From Delphinapterus leucas (taxonomy: Eukaryota; Chordata; Mammalia; Artiodactyla; Monodontidae), in contig NW_022098057.1 in assembly GCF_002288925.2 (NCBI RefSeq), positions 67,022,193 to 67,086,192 of the forward strand: a stretch of DNA of 64,000 bases. The letters are read 5' to 3'. The position numbers were made by a program, and so were the translations under genes. Below the pieces are notes generated by a model that was not told the DNA's origin, searched no databases, and worked only from the letters and a program-made list of their open reading frames with translations. The stretch's first letter is position 1, and each line of letters begins with the position of its first letter. Shown piece after piece: positions 10,736-21,899 of the stretch.

Positions 10736-11035
10736 ATAGTCCATAATCCTTTATCTGCAATTTTAAAATCCCAAAGGCTCTGAATACCGAAATATTTTCA
10801 TACATTTCATGCTAAAACTTATTTGGGAAAAAAACCATTGACCTGAACAGGTTTGAGACTACTTACACTTTAGTTCATGTTAAATATTCATTCATTTTTA
10901 TGTGGAAATGTTACTATTGTTGATGTTAGGGTGCTGCAATATACCAGATTACCTTTCTAAAATCCAAGAAGTTCTGAATTCTTAAATACATATGATCTCG
11001 AGAATTTCTTAAGAAAGCCCAAAATACGGCATCAC
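10736..11035. repeat. Possible ancient DNA transposon
   Basis: The edges carry similar short words (TAATCCTTTATCTGCAATTT.. and ..CCAAGAAGTTCTGAATTCTT), recalling old mammalian transposons with AATCCGAAAT-like ends. Identification is weak. Confidence 0.3.
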
Positions 11036-11660
11036 CATTTCTTTTATTTCACTCAGAATTTGCTTGTTATTCATAATGATACCTAGGATGTCGCAAAAAT
11101 CACTGCTGTGATTTGCTGAAGGTCAATGCTTATTCACTGGCACATTCCCCTTTTCCAGAGATCGAGAATATTTGAAATAAGGATGAGATCTCTTCTGCAC
11201 TTCTGCTGGCGTTCATGTCATAAGGTTTTCATACAAATCATTTCATAGAACAAAAAAGAATTGTCGTAACTATGAAAACTGAGTTGCTTCATCTGGGAAA
11301 ATTCTAATTTTTGAATGTCCCTTGCCTCATTTATGATACTTAAAAAGGCAGGGTATTTTCTGGTTTCCCTTGTACGTTGGTCTCTTTTGGGGAGTCTTAT
11401 GAAGCAGGATTTCTGGACATGCAGTTCAAGAGCTTTCAGCAGCCACAGACAGCTGAGTATAATTTTAATTGCCCTCAGCTCCTTGAGTTACTTAAAGCAT
11501 GCCATGAAAACCACAATTCCTTTCTTTCTCTGGTTGCTGTTCTGGTTTTTTTGTTTGTTTGTTTCTCCTCCACTACCTTTTTGGGGTCTTTCCCTTTTGC
11601 ATGCTTTGCTTCTGGTCTTGTGTATGGTCAAAACTGATTGTCTTCATTCATGTAACCCTA
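11036..11660. other. Unique sequence, no feature seen
   Basis: Contains the 133-codon frame 11315-11716, one of the longest in the window. Its protein is hydrophobic and low-complexity in the middle (runs of Phe/Leu from TTT-rich DNA). It overlaps a repeat at its end and matches nothing I know, so it is not called a gene. Confidence 0.4.
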
Positions 11661-11663
11661 ACA

Positions 11664-12120
11664 GGAAAATGTATCAGTTAAGTATTTGCTGCGTAACAAA
11701 CTACTCCAAAATTTAGTAGCTTGAAACAACAAACATTGTTGTTGGATAGTTCTGACTCAGGCTCTCTCATGAGGTTGTAGTCAAGATGTCAGGTGGGTCT
11801 GCAGTCATCTGAAGGCTTGACTGAGGCTGAAGCATCTGTTTCCAAACTCACTCATGTGGCTATTGGTCAGAGGTCTCAGTTCTTCTCCATATGGGCTTCT
11901 CTCTAAGCGCTAATTTGGGCTTCCTTACAGCATGGCAGCTGGGTTAAAGGGGTAAGCATGGTGAGTGATAGGGCCACAAAAGCATATCATCTTTGATGAG
12001 CTATCATCAAAAGCCACACAGCATCATGTTCACCACATTCTTTTGATCAAGTCAGTTGAGGGAATGGGAAATAGACTTTCCCTTTTAACGGGGAGTGGCA
12101 AACTTCTATAAGAGAATGCA
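11664..12120 (+). repeat. Ancient interspersed repeat, family not named
   Basis: Recognisable old mammalian repeat: TTTGCTGCGTAACAAACTAC at the start, AGTAGCTTGAAACAACAAAC, GCAGTCATCTGAAGGCTTGAC, CTCACTCATGTGGCTATTGG and ATGGCAGCTGGGTTAAAGGG follow in the expected order. I cannot say with confidence whether RepeatMasker files it as LTR or DNA transposon. Confidence 0.7.
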
Positions 12121-12706
12121 CAAAGTGTTGCTGTGGCAAAATTTTTAGAAAATATTATTGGCCACACTGTGGATTTTCTCAGTCACAGAGTATTCAAACC
12201 ATACAAGATCTGTGGAGATTCATTTAGGCCAGAACTGGGGGTAGAAAGAAGGAGCAGAGTGAGGGGAGGACCATTGGTCAGCCTTTGCACTGTAAAAGTA
12301 AATGGCTGGGGCTGTTTTCTAGTTCCATTTTAGCCACCATCTTTTTCGAATGTATTCCCATTTGATTAGGCTGACTGAAGACATGGTAATGTAAATTCGA
12401 GAAATGTATCTTCCTGCTTGGTTTTCTTACTTATAACTTCTTTAGCCCTATTTCCTAGGGAGATAATTATAAGTTAGATGTTGAGATCATCATTCTTTAT
12501 TACTCAGCTGGAATGGCCTGAAATTTCCCTCAAAAAGTGATTTTTTTTCTATGCTAAGTGCTGATTAGAAATGAATGATATGAGATCACACCTTATCCTT
12601 TTTTCAAAACTCTGATTTTTAAATATAAGTGAAGTAGAGATCAGTTACAGAAATAATGCTAATGCATGAGAAAATTGCAGGGGAATAATATAAAACAAAC
12701 ATCAGG
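12121..12706. other. Unique sequence, no feature seen
   Basis: No repeat or gene recognised. Confidence 0.4.
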
Positions 12707-12995
12707 GGCTTCCCTGGTGGCGCAGTGGTTGAGAATCTGCCTGCTAATGCAGGGGACACGGATTCGAGCCCTGGTCTGGGAGGATCCCACATTCCGCGGA
12801 GCAACTAGGCCCATGAGCCACAACTACTGAGCCTGTGCGTCTGGAGCCTGTGCTCAGCAGCAAGAGAGGCCACGATAGTGAGAGGCCCGCGCAGCGCGAT
12901 GAAGAGTGGCCCCCACTTGCCACAACTAGAGAAAGCCCTCACACAGAAACGAAGACCCAACACAGCAAAAATAAATTAATTAATTAAAAACAAAA
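12707..12995 (+). mobile_element. CHR-1 SINE, longer form
   Basis: Head GGGCTTCCCTGGTGGCGCAG at 12708, B-box-like GGATTCGAGCCCTGG, then the GC-rich body. Unlike the short copies it keeps the 3' segment GAAGAGTGGCCCCCACTTGC...GAAGACCCAACACAGC before an AATTAATTAATT/A-rich tail. This marks an older CHR-1 generation. No clean target duplication is visible. Confidence 0.94.
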
Positions 12996-14836
12996 GTACC
13001 AATGCCACCGTGGATGTGAGGATTAAATTAGCCAATGCTTAAAAAAAAAAAATCATAGAATTTCTTAGAGTGAGATATGCTATGTCTATCTATGTACATA
13101 AGGGATATGCTTTGACCTAGAGTGTGACTTAAATCCATCAGGAGCATAGTTCTTTAAAAAAAAAAAAAAATCATTGAGAGAAACAGTCCCTCTTTAATCT
13201 TCCACTTTTCCTCTCAAATTAGAGCTAGGTGTGAAGTCCCATTTAAACAATTCTGTCCTAAGATGAAAGCCTACTCCTGGAAGCCATGGGGTTTCTGTGC
13301 CTTAAGTTTGCCTGATGAAATGAAAAATTCTGTTTGAAGAGGTCTTACTGTTTACTACCTGGAGGACAAGGCAAGTGGAGGGCTAGGACAGGTCCGTATC
13401 TCCACCACGTTAATCAGACTGTCTAGTTAGGATGTCCATGTTGCTGATGAGCAAGCCTGTCCTTGGTTGGCAAAAGCTGTGCTGACACTTCTTTCTATGT
13501 CCTTTGATACTTACCAAGCACTTCGTCCAAAGCTCTCACTAATTTATTCTGTACATATGTGATTTGTGTCTATATAAATCATCTCAAAACAAGGTACACA
13601 GCCAACATAGTAACTACTTGAGTTTTAAGCTGTGGAGGGAACTGTGTAAAAATATACGTTAAACTAGGAAAGAAAAGCAAATGAAAGGATGAAAGGGAAA
13701 TCCCCTCATACAGGAATAGTGGAATCTTTGTATTTAGAAACTGGCCAGTTGTTTACTCAGGAATGTCTACAAAAATTACCCTACCAACAGGTTCACTACT
13801 TTGGGACCGAGAACAGTTGGACATCAGCTTCTGTGGCTTTTGTTTAATTGCTGTGCTGGATGTTGGAACATCTTCCTGCTGCTGCCTGCTGTAAGTCTAT
13901 CTTCCTATTCCCATCTTTCAAGGCTTCTAATGGCATGGATCCACCCTCAGCCCTTGGACACCTGTTCCCATTATATATAGTCCTTTGGTCCCCTTCAGTA
14001 TGGCTTCCTTGCTTTCTGTTTCATAGGCTATGCTCCAGGCTTCAGCTCATGCTGTTCCCGCTTTGTTCTTAGGGGCAATACAACATTTATTGAGAATATG
14101 CTGTGTACCGTGATTACCAGATGAAAGAAAATCTCGGCTTTCAAGAAACCCAATGATTGGGTTAATAAGCTTTCATTTTTGAAGATACAAGTATCTCAGT
14201 TTGGGTTAGTTAAGAGCCAGTTTTTAAAATATTAGTATACATTGTTTTCATCAGATTGACTACTGTATAAAAATAATAATAACCACACGTTATAGTTCTA
14301 TACTACTTTTAGAATTTTAAAAGAAGATACTCCTATTACCTCATTTGATTCAGTGGTAGCTCTTATTTCTATATTTTTCTTTCTATATTGTGGATTAATA
14401 CATTAAAACTCATATAATGTATCAAAGAATTGTAACGTAGAAATATATTCTGGAGGTTGGACTACAACCCATGTTCTCTGATGATTAGCTGTATCCTCTT
14501 TCCACTAAACCACACCTTTTCATTTAATGGTTAACTAAAATCATTGCACTAAAGTAGAGGAAATTGGTGCTACAAGTGGGAGAAAATAATTTCAGATCTT
14601 GGTACAATGTTAGAGATTACAGCAGATCTGAGTAGAGGGCTCTGTGTCATTGATGACAGTGTGAGACCAATGGTATCCGGTGGTCCAGGCCTAAGGTACC
14701 AGAGTCAACCTTATCTATTAAAAATGTTAGTTAGGGTCAGCCCTGCTTTTCAATGGCAGAAATGGAAGCTTTCCCTTTTCTATCTCCTTTTACTTTTTAA
14801 ATTTAGCTATAATATTTCCTGCTCCTAGATCGCCAG
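12996..14836. other. Unique sequence with two poly-A runs
   Basis: A-runs at 13040-13051 and 13155-13170. 14080-14135 (AACATTTATTGAGAATATGCT) is a weak L2 minus-strand fragment. Otherwise unrecognised. Confidence 0.4.
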
Positions 14837-15459
14837 TGTTGTAGTTTCTTAGGACAGGGCCGAAAGTAAGCTCATCACAGGAGATGAATTGTGCCAAAGC
14901 ACAGCAGTAGAGGGCTGCCGCTCGCTCAGGCAAAACAGCGCCGTCTGTCTTGCTGTGGTAACTTTTATTAAAGCATTATCTAGATTTACACTTTAAGACT
15001 TGTCTTCTTAACATTTCAGAAGTGCCAAAGCAGCAACCTATGTTTTTATTAATTATACAAGCAATAATTGGCTTTCGTGAGCACCTGCCGTGCTTCGTCC
15101 TTGAGCGCAAGAACAGCACAAAGTTCCCACCATTATTTTGATTATACTGAAGTAGCACAAGGACATTTCCTTGCGTTCCCACCGCTCTGATTATACTGAG
15201 GACATCTCATGGATCAGTGCCCAGAGCACTCAATGCTTCTTTTGCAGGCCCCCGGTTTGCCGGGGGGGCGCTCGAAGCATTCAGAATTGTTCACAACTCT
15301 GGCTTATTCGAATGCCGCCGGTTTGCCGGGGGCGGGGGGGGTGCTCAAAGCAATCAGGACTGTTTGCAGTTCTGGCTTATTCGCCAGCCCCCAGTTTGCT
15401 GGGGGGGGGGGGGCTCATGGGTCACGTCTCCTTTCCATGTCCTCAGTTATCCCACTACA
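14837..15459 (-). mobile_element. Candidate solo LTR of an endogenous retrovirus
   Basis: Read on the minus strand it begins TGTAGTGGGATAAC and ends GAAACTACAACA, giving TG...CA termini. A poly-A signal (TTTATT on plus, 14964-14969) sits about 120 bases from the 3' end, with a GC-rich U5-like stretch after it and a long U3 before it. GCCAG precedes and CCCAG follows, a possible 5-base target duplication with one mismatch. No internal viral genes adjoin it. The U3 carries the tandem hairpin repeat listed next. I do not recognise the family; the edges are inferred. Confidence 0.5.
15249..15413. repeat. About 70-base tandem repeat with G/C hairpins, 2.5 copies
   Basis: Three hairpins, each with loop TTTG, start at 15249, 15315 and 15388 (spacing 66 and 73). 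Between them lies a shared spacer with GCTC.AAGCA.TCAG..., then TCTGGCTTATTCG. Stems are CCCCCGG/CCGGGGG in copy 1 and CCCCCAG/CTGGGGG in copy 3; copy 2 has one mismatch (CCGCCGG). G-runs follow each stem, the longest 13 G at 15401-15413. Confidence 0.85.
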
Positions 15460-15859
15460 CCCAGTCTCAAGGCCAACAGTATTTGTAGTCCTAATTTTCT
15501 TTTACCGATGGGTTAAATTAACCTTTGTGGATAGGGACACAACCACCATGTGTAATCTTGGCTCTATGTAACAGTTCATTTTTAGGTCTCAATGATCCAT
15601 TCTCACATGAAGTGCTCTTTCTTTTCTTTGCAAACCAATTCTGTTCTTAATTCAGAGCCTAACTTACATCATTCTTACATTGTTTTGGGTGGACTTGAAT
15701 TCTTTAGTTTGCTGATTGAATTCTTAACTTCTGCTATTCTATCTCTTATTGTCTTTCTGCCTGGTAAAAGAAAGATTAAGGGAAAAGAAATGATTGTGCT
15801 GAGGTTAGGAGTGCTTTCTACCAAATATTTCTGGTTCTTCCCTTGTACACATTTCAGGA
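15460..15859. other. Unique sequence, no feature seen
   Basis: A 108-codon frame at 15592-15918 runs into the next repeat and has no recognisable domain. Confidence 0.4.
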
Positions 15860-16165
15860 TTGCACTTCTTTCTTCCTTTGAAATTAGCTATGGTCACCTG
15901 ACTTGCTTTGGTCAGTGAAATAAGTAGTAGTGAGGTCTGAGTAGAAGCGTGGAAGCTGGTCCGTGATTTGCCATGTTGTTTCCTTTAGTCAGGGTGAGTG
16001 CAAAGGCCCTAGGGTGGTGGCTGCTCCATCAGGCCCCATCACCAATCTCCAAAGAACATGCAACATGAAGGAGAAATAAACTTTTGTTGTATTATGCCCC
16101 TGAGATATGGGGGTTATTTGTTACTACAATGAACCCAGCTTATCTGTCTTGTCTAAATTCTTCAT
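15860..16165 (+). repeat. Ancient interspersed repeat, LTR-like 3' end
   Basis: Matches an old mammalian repeat ending in GAAATAAACTTTTGTTGTAT then CCCTGAGATATGGGGGTTATTTGTTAC. The earlier part has TTTGGTCAGTGAAATAAG, GAAGCGTGGAAGCTGGT and GATTTGCCATGTTGTTTCC in the expected order. The AATAAA is probably the original element's poly-A signal. Confidence 0.6.
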
Positions 16166-18450
16166 TGTCAAAATTATAAAACTAACTAAAGAAACAGTCC
16201 TAAAACTTGATAGAAAACAAACAAGAAAAACACTCCTCCCTAGAAAATAAACAGCAGCAGATGCAAAACTCACCTTGTTAATCAGAACCATAAAAACCTT
16301 CAATGTTATCCTCCTGGGGTTAGAAGTAGTTCAATGCTGTCTAATCAGTTAAAGATGGATAAAAGAACTGCATTGATATTTTGTTGTATATCAGTTATTG
16401 TGGCCTGTGCCACATACATCTGTATGTAAATAATCCTTTAAAATAGGAGTATGAGATTGCTTTATTTTGTTTTTTTATTTAAAGATATTGGATCAATGTG
16501 CCAAATAACTGCCCTTTCTAGAGTCTTTTAAAACTGACTTCCTAGAAGGGTCTAATCTCTATACCATTAAACCCTGGGTGTGCTGATCTGGAGTGTAGAC
16601 AAAACTGTCTACTCAGGGAGAACTATACACAGGGATTCCTATAACCTCGACACCCCCCTCCCCCTTTCTTTTGCTCCTACTTTTAGACCATGCAAATATA
16701 AAGGCAGTGATTAGATTAAAGGAAGGAAATGTTGATTAATCACCTGTTAAAGATTCATGACTTCGACCTGAATATTAGCCACATCAAATTCCAGTGATTT
16801 GAAAGGAGAAAACTCTGTCGTTGTCAATCTTCAAATGTCAAATGTATAAAATTACTTGAGGTTATGAGATTTTGAGTTTAATGGGAATCTTTCACCTTCC
16901 CTTTAACCTCTATTTTGGGAGATAGCAATAGAAGACATTTCAAAATGAGACCTATATTTACATTGTGGCTTTACCATTTTCTAGTTTCTTTTTACTTTGG
17001 ACAAATTATTTAAACTCTTGAACTTCAGTTTTCTCATCTGTGCAGATAAAACCCACTTCAAAAGGGATAAGGTATTCAACACACCAAACCTAGTATTCAC
17101 CACATAACAGACATAAAAATGTCTTTTTCTTCTCCTCAGCCCCAAACATATTCTGTTATTATTTAAATTATATTTTAGAGTAAAAAAGTCCAGCAATTGT
17201 ATTTTTAAAATATAACGGCTACTGATTTTGTATTGTTAACATATTTTATACTAATATATTTTTTAAATTTCCTTAACGTTTCCAAATGTTAGACGGTGCC
17301 TGTCTTTTGAGCAGAAGGAAAATGGCAAACTTAACACCAAAGCAAATTAAATGCAAGTGGATAAATTATTTTCAGTGCAAAAAAATAATCTAAGATAAAT
17401 GCGAAAGCTTTCTTCCTGTAAGCCCCTTTGTCTTATAACAATTATTCATAAAGCCCTATGCAATACTGGCAGAGTAATGAGTCCCTTTCTGTGGAAATAT
17501 ACGCATTTCTATTCAGCTAGCTGGTTCCCAGGTGAATTATGAATTGCTTTCCTAGTTTGAACACGTAGTTCATGAATCTCAAAGAAAAAAATATATATAT
17601 AAGGAGAAAAAATATATATATAAGGCGTCAATAACTAACAGTTTACCTTTATATAGCTAGACAACTGTTAAAACAGTTTGAAAAAACCCCAAAGAAATGA
17701 AAACTGAACTACTTGTTATTTGTGGAAATTCCTGCGCTCTCTTAGTAACCCATCCTTCCTAAGACGAAGATAAAAGCGCAGCTCGGGAGGTTGCAGTGAA
17801 AGTCTGGGCAACCACTGTGAAACTGTTATTGACTATTCAGATGTATGGCCTTTGTGCTCTGACCAGTCTCATATTTTTATGAGACGTAAAGGGCAGGAGT
17901 AATTCACAGGGAATACCAGCAATTCTGTAGGACCCCTGGCAGCCCCAGGGTTTATGAACAGCTAGCCCCTGGGCAGGTTTCATGTTGTAAAATCTCCTAT
18001 TTGAATCCCGTAGAAGCATATTTTCTCTACAGCTTCCCACAGTCACATTCACTCCCTATCATCTTCCCCATTGCTTCTGCACTCATTCACTTTATTTGAC
18101 TCAGGTCTGGGATATTTGAACTGAATCCCATCTTCTCCTTTTCTCTTCCATTACAAGGGAACAAGTGTCTCTCTTCCTGTTGATGGCCAGCCTCTGTCCT
18201 TTTCCCGGACCCCGTCTCCTCTCTGCCCCTCAAGTATTTTGCTCTGCAGTTACTCCCTCTTTCTCCTGCTCCAATAATGTCTAATCTTCTGTGGGGTTTT
18301 TCCATTTAGCATAAAAACATGTTCTATGTTCTCCCACCTCCATGAAGACAGACTGTCCAGTTTTCCCTTGACCTCACACCCTGCTTCTGTCTGTTTTGCT
18401 TGGGTGCTTAGTGTCGCCTGCTGAATGCTGGGCATATCCTCTGCCAGGAT
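16166..18450. other. Unique sequence with a short AT tandem duplication
   Basis: 17584-17625 holds two adjacent ~21-base copies of GAAAAAATATATATATAAGG. The rest has no recognised repeat. 17700-17830 is less AT-rich but holds no gene. Confidence 0.4.
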
Positions 18451-18451
18451 A

Positions 18452-18803
18452 TGTTGCCAGATGTTGGCATCAATGACACATGGGCACCAGTGAGACCTGA
18501 GGTAAGGTTTATTATTCACACATTAAACAGCAAAAGGATTCATCAAGGAGAAGGGCTCAGGTTGGGTCCAAAGTGAAGCAAGAGCAAAGCAGGGTGGGTG
18601 ACTTTGGCTTTTATTGATTTGGTGGGAGACTGGGGTGGGGTATGGTGGGATAGAGGATCTTGAGGGCTGGGTGGGGTTTGTGTGGGTTCAACTTCTCCAT
18701 CAGCACCAGGGGAGGGAGCATGTGGACTTTCTTATCCAGCCACCCATATGAGAGTGTCAGGGGGAGGGTTGGGGCATAAAAGCTATCTATCGGAGGTCAA
18801 ACA
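18452..18803 (-). mobile_element. LTR-like segment
   Basis: On the minus strand: a TG start, pyrimidine-rich U3-like DNA, AATCAATAAAAGCC (TATA-like), then AATAATAAACC (poly-A signal; TTTATT on plus at 18508-18513), then CTCACTGGTGCCC and an end near CA. This is LTR architecture, but there is no target duplication and I cannot name the family. Confidence 0.42.
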
Positions 18804-18839
18804 TCAAAAATGGAGTCTTTCTCTTTGTCATACACTTTC

Positions 18840-19860
18840 TTTCACTCTTCCCCTTCCATGTAAACCTTCTCCATTTCTTTACCACCACTTACATTTTTAA
18901 CTCCTTTCCAATTGCCTTTTAATTTCTAATAACTCCACGGAAAGGATTCTTATCAAAGTCATGAATGGCCTCCACGTCACCAAATCCAATAACAGTTTTC
19001 TATGCTCATCTTACTAGACCCATCAGACCACTTTACTCTCCTTGATACGTTTTTCTCTCTCTATTTCTATGGCACCACACTCCCTAGGTTTTCTCCTATC
19101 TCCCTGGTTATACTTCCCAGTCGTCTTCATGTGATACTTCTCTCTCTGACCTGAAATATTGGGGTCATTTAGGACTATGTCCTCCTTCTTCTTTTATATC
19201 AACCCCAGGGTCATAGCAGATATAATTTCTTTTTGTGGCTTTAAATATCTATATGTCAATGCAAGTTTATATCTCCATATAGATTTATTCATGAAATTAT
19301 CCATGTGATTTCCAGGCTTAAATACAGGCCATCTGAAGGTTCTCTATGGACTTCTCATAGACATCTGAAACTTAGAACTCCCCAAGGAAAGTTTGATTTC
19401 CCTTCCAAAATATGTTCCTCTTTCAGTCTTCTCTGTTTCAGTAAATGACATCACCAAGCTTCCATGACTAAAGCCAGAAACCTAGAATCTTTATTATTTA
19501 TTTCTCCCGTTCCCTCACCTCCTACATGTACTCCTTTGTCACATTTCATTGTTCTACCCCCCAGAGACAGCTAATCCTGCCCATCCTGTCTACCTTTCCT
19601 CTAGAGGAAGCCGTCACCTGCTCCAGGTCATCATGACTTCTTCCCAGGTCTACTACGGGAGCCTCCCAACTCATCTCCACCTTTCTACTCCTTCTCCTCC
19701 AATGCAGCCTTTCAGAGTAGTCAGAGGGATATTTAAGAAATAATCAGATCACATAACTCCCCTGCTTAAATCTCCCCAGTGGTTATGCTGTACTCAGAGT
19801 AAATTCCAGACTCCTCACCATGCCACATACAGTGCCCTGAGTGGAGCTGACATGAGTCGG
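18840..19860 (+). repeat. L2 LINE, long fragment with ORF2 remnant
   Basis: About 1 kb collinear with L2: AATGGCCTCCACGTCACCAAATCC, CCACACTCCCTAGGTTTTCTCC, TGGCTTTAAATATC, TTTATATCTCCATAT, GAAACTTAGAACTCCCCAAG, ..TGCAGCCTTTCAGAGTAGTC, AGATCACATAACTCCCCTGC, CTCAGAGTAAATTCCAGACTCC. This is the reverse-transcriptase end of L2 ORF2, broken by frameshifts and stops. It is the best-preserved L2 in the window. Confidence 0.9.
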
Positions 19861-19861
19861 T

Positions 19862-20095
19862 AACTATTCTGCATTCTGCAGTGTTGTGAGTGCTTTCCAG
19901 GGACTCATTTATTTAACCTTCACACCAGTCCTGTGATCTAAATATTATTACCCCCACTTTTTAGCAGATGAAATGAACCATGGGGGATGTTAAGGAAACT
20001 GCCTAAGGAGGCACAACTAGAAAATGGCGGATCTGGGATTCAAATGCGGGCCCCTTGGCTCCAGGGTTCACCCTGTAACCACCATGTATTCCCGT
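19862..20095 (-). repeat. MIR SINE
   Basis: Complementary MIR order: AGGGACTCATTTATTTAACC, ATTATTACCCCCACTTTTTAG, AACTAGAAAATGGCGGATCTGGGATTCAAATG, CTTGGCTCCAGGG. Confidence 0.85.
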
Positions 20096-20163
20096 TTCTC
20101 TGAGCAAAGGCATGGACAAAGAAATGAGGCATGAAATGAATAGTCACTCAACCATTCCTAAAT

Positions 20164-20529
20164 TCACCCGGAGAAGCACAACCCCTGCATCATAGGCCAG
20201 GACTGAGAAGCTTTGGCAACTCTCTCTGCAGCACAAGTTTTACACCAGCTGTAGGTCTGGGTTTTAGCCTGAATGGTCTTCTCTTTCTTTTCTTTCAAGC
20301 ATACCATCGACGCAGCAACTTGTGGATTCCAGCCTGACAGTATTGTGCTGTTTGCAAATGACATGGGGAGGACAGCAGTGACAAAATGAGATCTAGCACA
20401 TTGCAGTGTGCCATGAATCTGCTATGGGCAGTTAGCAGGATTGAGTGCACCTTCCTTGTCAAGATATAAAGTGCTACCATCGTGGCCAGCACCAATTGTT
20501 TTGGCACAGCTGCCAATTCCACAGCCCAT
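20164..20529 (-). pseudogene. Unidentified possible pseudogene
   Basis: On the minus strand a 122-codon frame from ATG (20529) to a stop at 20164 has a single internal stop (codon 36). It reads in part TIGAGHDGSTLYLDKEGALN before that stop and LPMSFANSTILSGWNPQVAA after it. A second frame over the same DNA is also open for 75 codons. I do not recognise a parent protein. It may be a retrocopy with one nonsense mutation, or chance. Confidence 0.25.
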
Positions 20530-20569
20530 TCTGCTAGGTCCCAAAATGGTTGCTTGTGAGTGTTAGTAA

Positions 20570-20875
20570 AACATTGATATTAAGTCCTGTTCTGTGCAGG
20601 ACAAAGTGTGGGATACAGATTGAACTAGAACCAGTTCCTGCCCTGAAGGTAAGAGGAAGAGACAGAAACTTTTACTAAATACAACAAGTCAATTCGTGAG
20701 AATGTTCTTAAAAATGCAAGAAATGTTGTCAGAGCACAGAGGAGGGAGGGATGAATTCTTCCAGAGGTAACAGGGTGGTCTCATGGACTAGGTGATGGAC
20801 ACTTAGGAATTCAACAAATATTTATCGAATCCCTACTGTATTTTTGGCTCTGGACTGGGTGCATCATCTGTTTCA
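20570..20875 (-). repeat. L2 LINE fragments
   Basis: 20575-20760 follows the complement of the L2 3' UTR (GGGATACAGATTGAACTAGAA, CAGTTCCTGCCCTGAAGG). 20800-20850 (AATTCAACAAATATTTATCGAATCCCTACTGT) is the complement of the very 3' tip. The order suggests two fragments. Confidence 0.65.
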
Positions 20876-21567
20876 TGGGATTTATTCGTTTAAGTCAGAT
20901 AAGGAAAGAAAAGGTCATCTTCTGACTGAACTCAATATTTATTTCCCAAGACTGGGAACATTTTGTCCAATTGGTAATTCTACTTGTTTAAAACACCCTC
21001 CTGTCTTGGTGGGGAAGGGCAGAAATGAGAAAGGAGGAAGACAGTTGCTTCTGCTCTGTTTTGGAGAGAGATGTCCAGGAACAAACTATTCTCAGTCATC
21101 AGGTACTGAGACTGTCAATACACATATGATATTCTGGAAATGCTTTCTGGAACATGACATTGTAATTGTTACAGGAAAACAATCCTGCACGCAGGCTTCA
21201 AAACATTGTGAAAATAGTCCCTTTTGATGATCTCTGTTTAACATTTTTTCTTATTAAATGAATAATTTGCATTTCCTCCAAACTTCTTCCAGTATATTCC
21301 GTAATTGCATAGTAGCTTTGTGTACCTGAAATGGGAAACATCTGCTATGCTATGCTTTTGAACTAGATGTAGTAGTTTTTCTGGGAAGAAGTCAGGAGAT
21401 AAAAAAGGAAATAACAGCAAAGACAAAAGAATAAATGAAAAAAGCAAGCTGGTGTGTGACACACTTACAACACCATTCACATTCCTGACTTCCAATAAAT
21501 CTTTGACTTTGCTGCAGACTGCTGGGCTTGGAGTGGGGGAGAGAAGATACAGGGAAGATGTTTGAGG
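20876..21567. other. Unique sequence, no feature seen
   Basis: A 127-codon frame at 20844-21227 has a mixed composition without a domain I can recognise, and its start lies in the L2 tail. Not called. Confidence 0.4.
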
Positions 21568-21899
21568 AAGAGTCTTTTTTTTTTTAAGGGATCTTTGTTT
21601 TTTTTAAATTAATTTATTTATTTTTGGCTGTGTTGGGTCTTCGTTTCTGTGCGAGGGCTTTCTCTAGTTGTGGCAAGCGGGGGGCCACTCTTCATCACAG
21701 CGCGCAGGCCTCTCACTATCGCGGCCTCTCTTGTTGCGGAGCACAGGCTCCAGACGCGCAGGCTCAGTAGTTGTGGCTCACGGGCCTAGTTGCTCCGCGG
21801 CATGTGGGATCTTCCCAGACCAGGGCTCGAACCCGTGTCCCCTGCATTAGCAGGCAGATTCTCAACCACTGCGCCACCAGGGAAGCCCAAGAGTCTTTT
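21568..21899 (-). mobile_element. CHR-1 SINE, longer form, with target duplications
   Basis: The minus strand starts GGGCTTCCCTGGTGGCGCAG and keeps the 3' segment with GAAGAGTGGCCCCC and ACACAGCC before an A/T-rich tail (21579-21640 on plus). A perfect 11-base duplication AAGAGTCTTTT lies at 21568-21578 and 21889-21899. Confidence 0.96.

Noticed and set aside
11315..11716. 133-codon plus-strand open frame
   Set aside because: Hydrophobic, low-complexity centre from T-rich DNA, no recognisable domain, and its end runs into an ancient repeat.
15401..15413. 13-G run as a likely sequencing or assembly error
   Set aside because: The run sits where the stem of the third hairpin requires G and grows steadily from copy to copy; its exact length is uncertain but its presence is not.
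15171..15571. Three overlapping plus-strand frames of 99-120 codons with Gly-rich repeats
   Set aside because: They are the three frames of the G-rich hairpin repeat; the repeated residues only mirror the DNA repeat.
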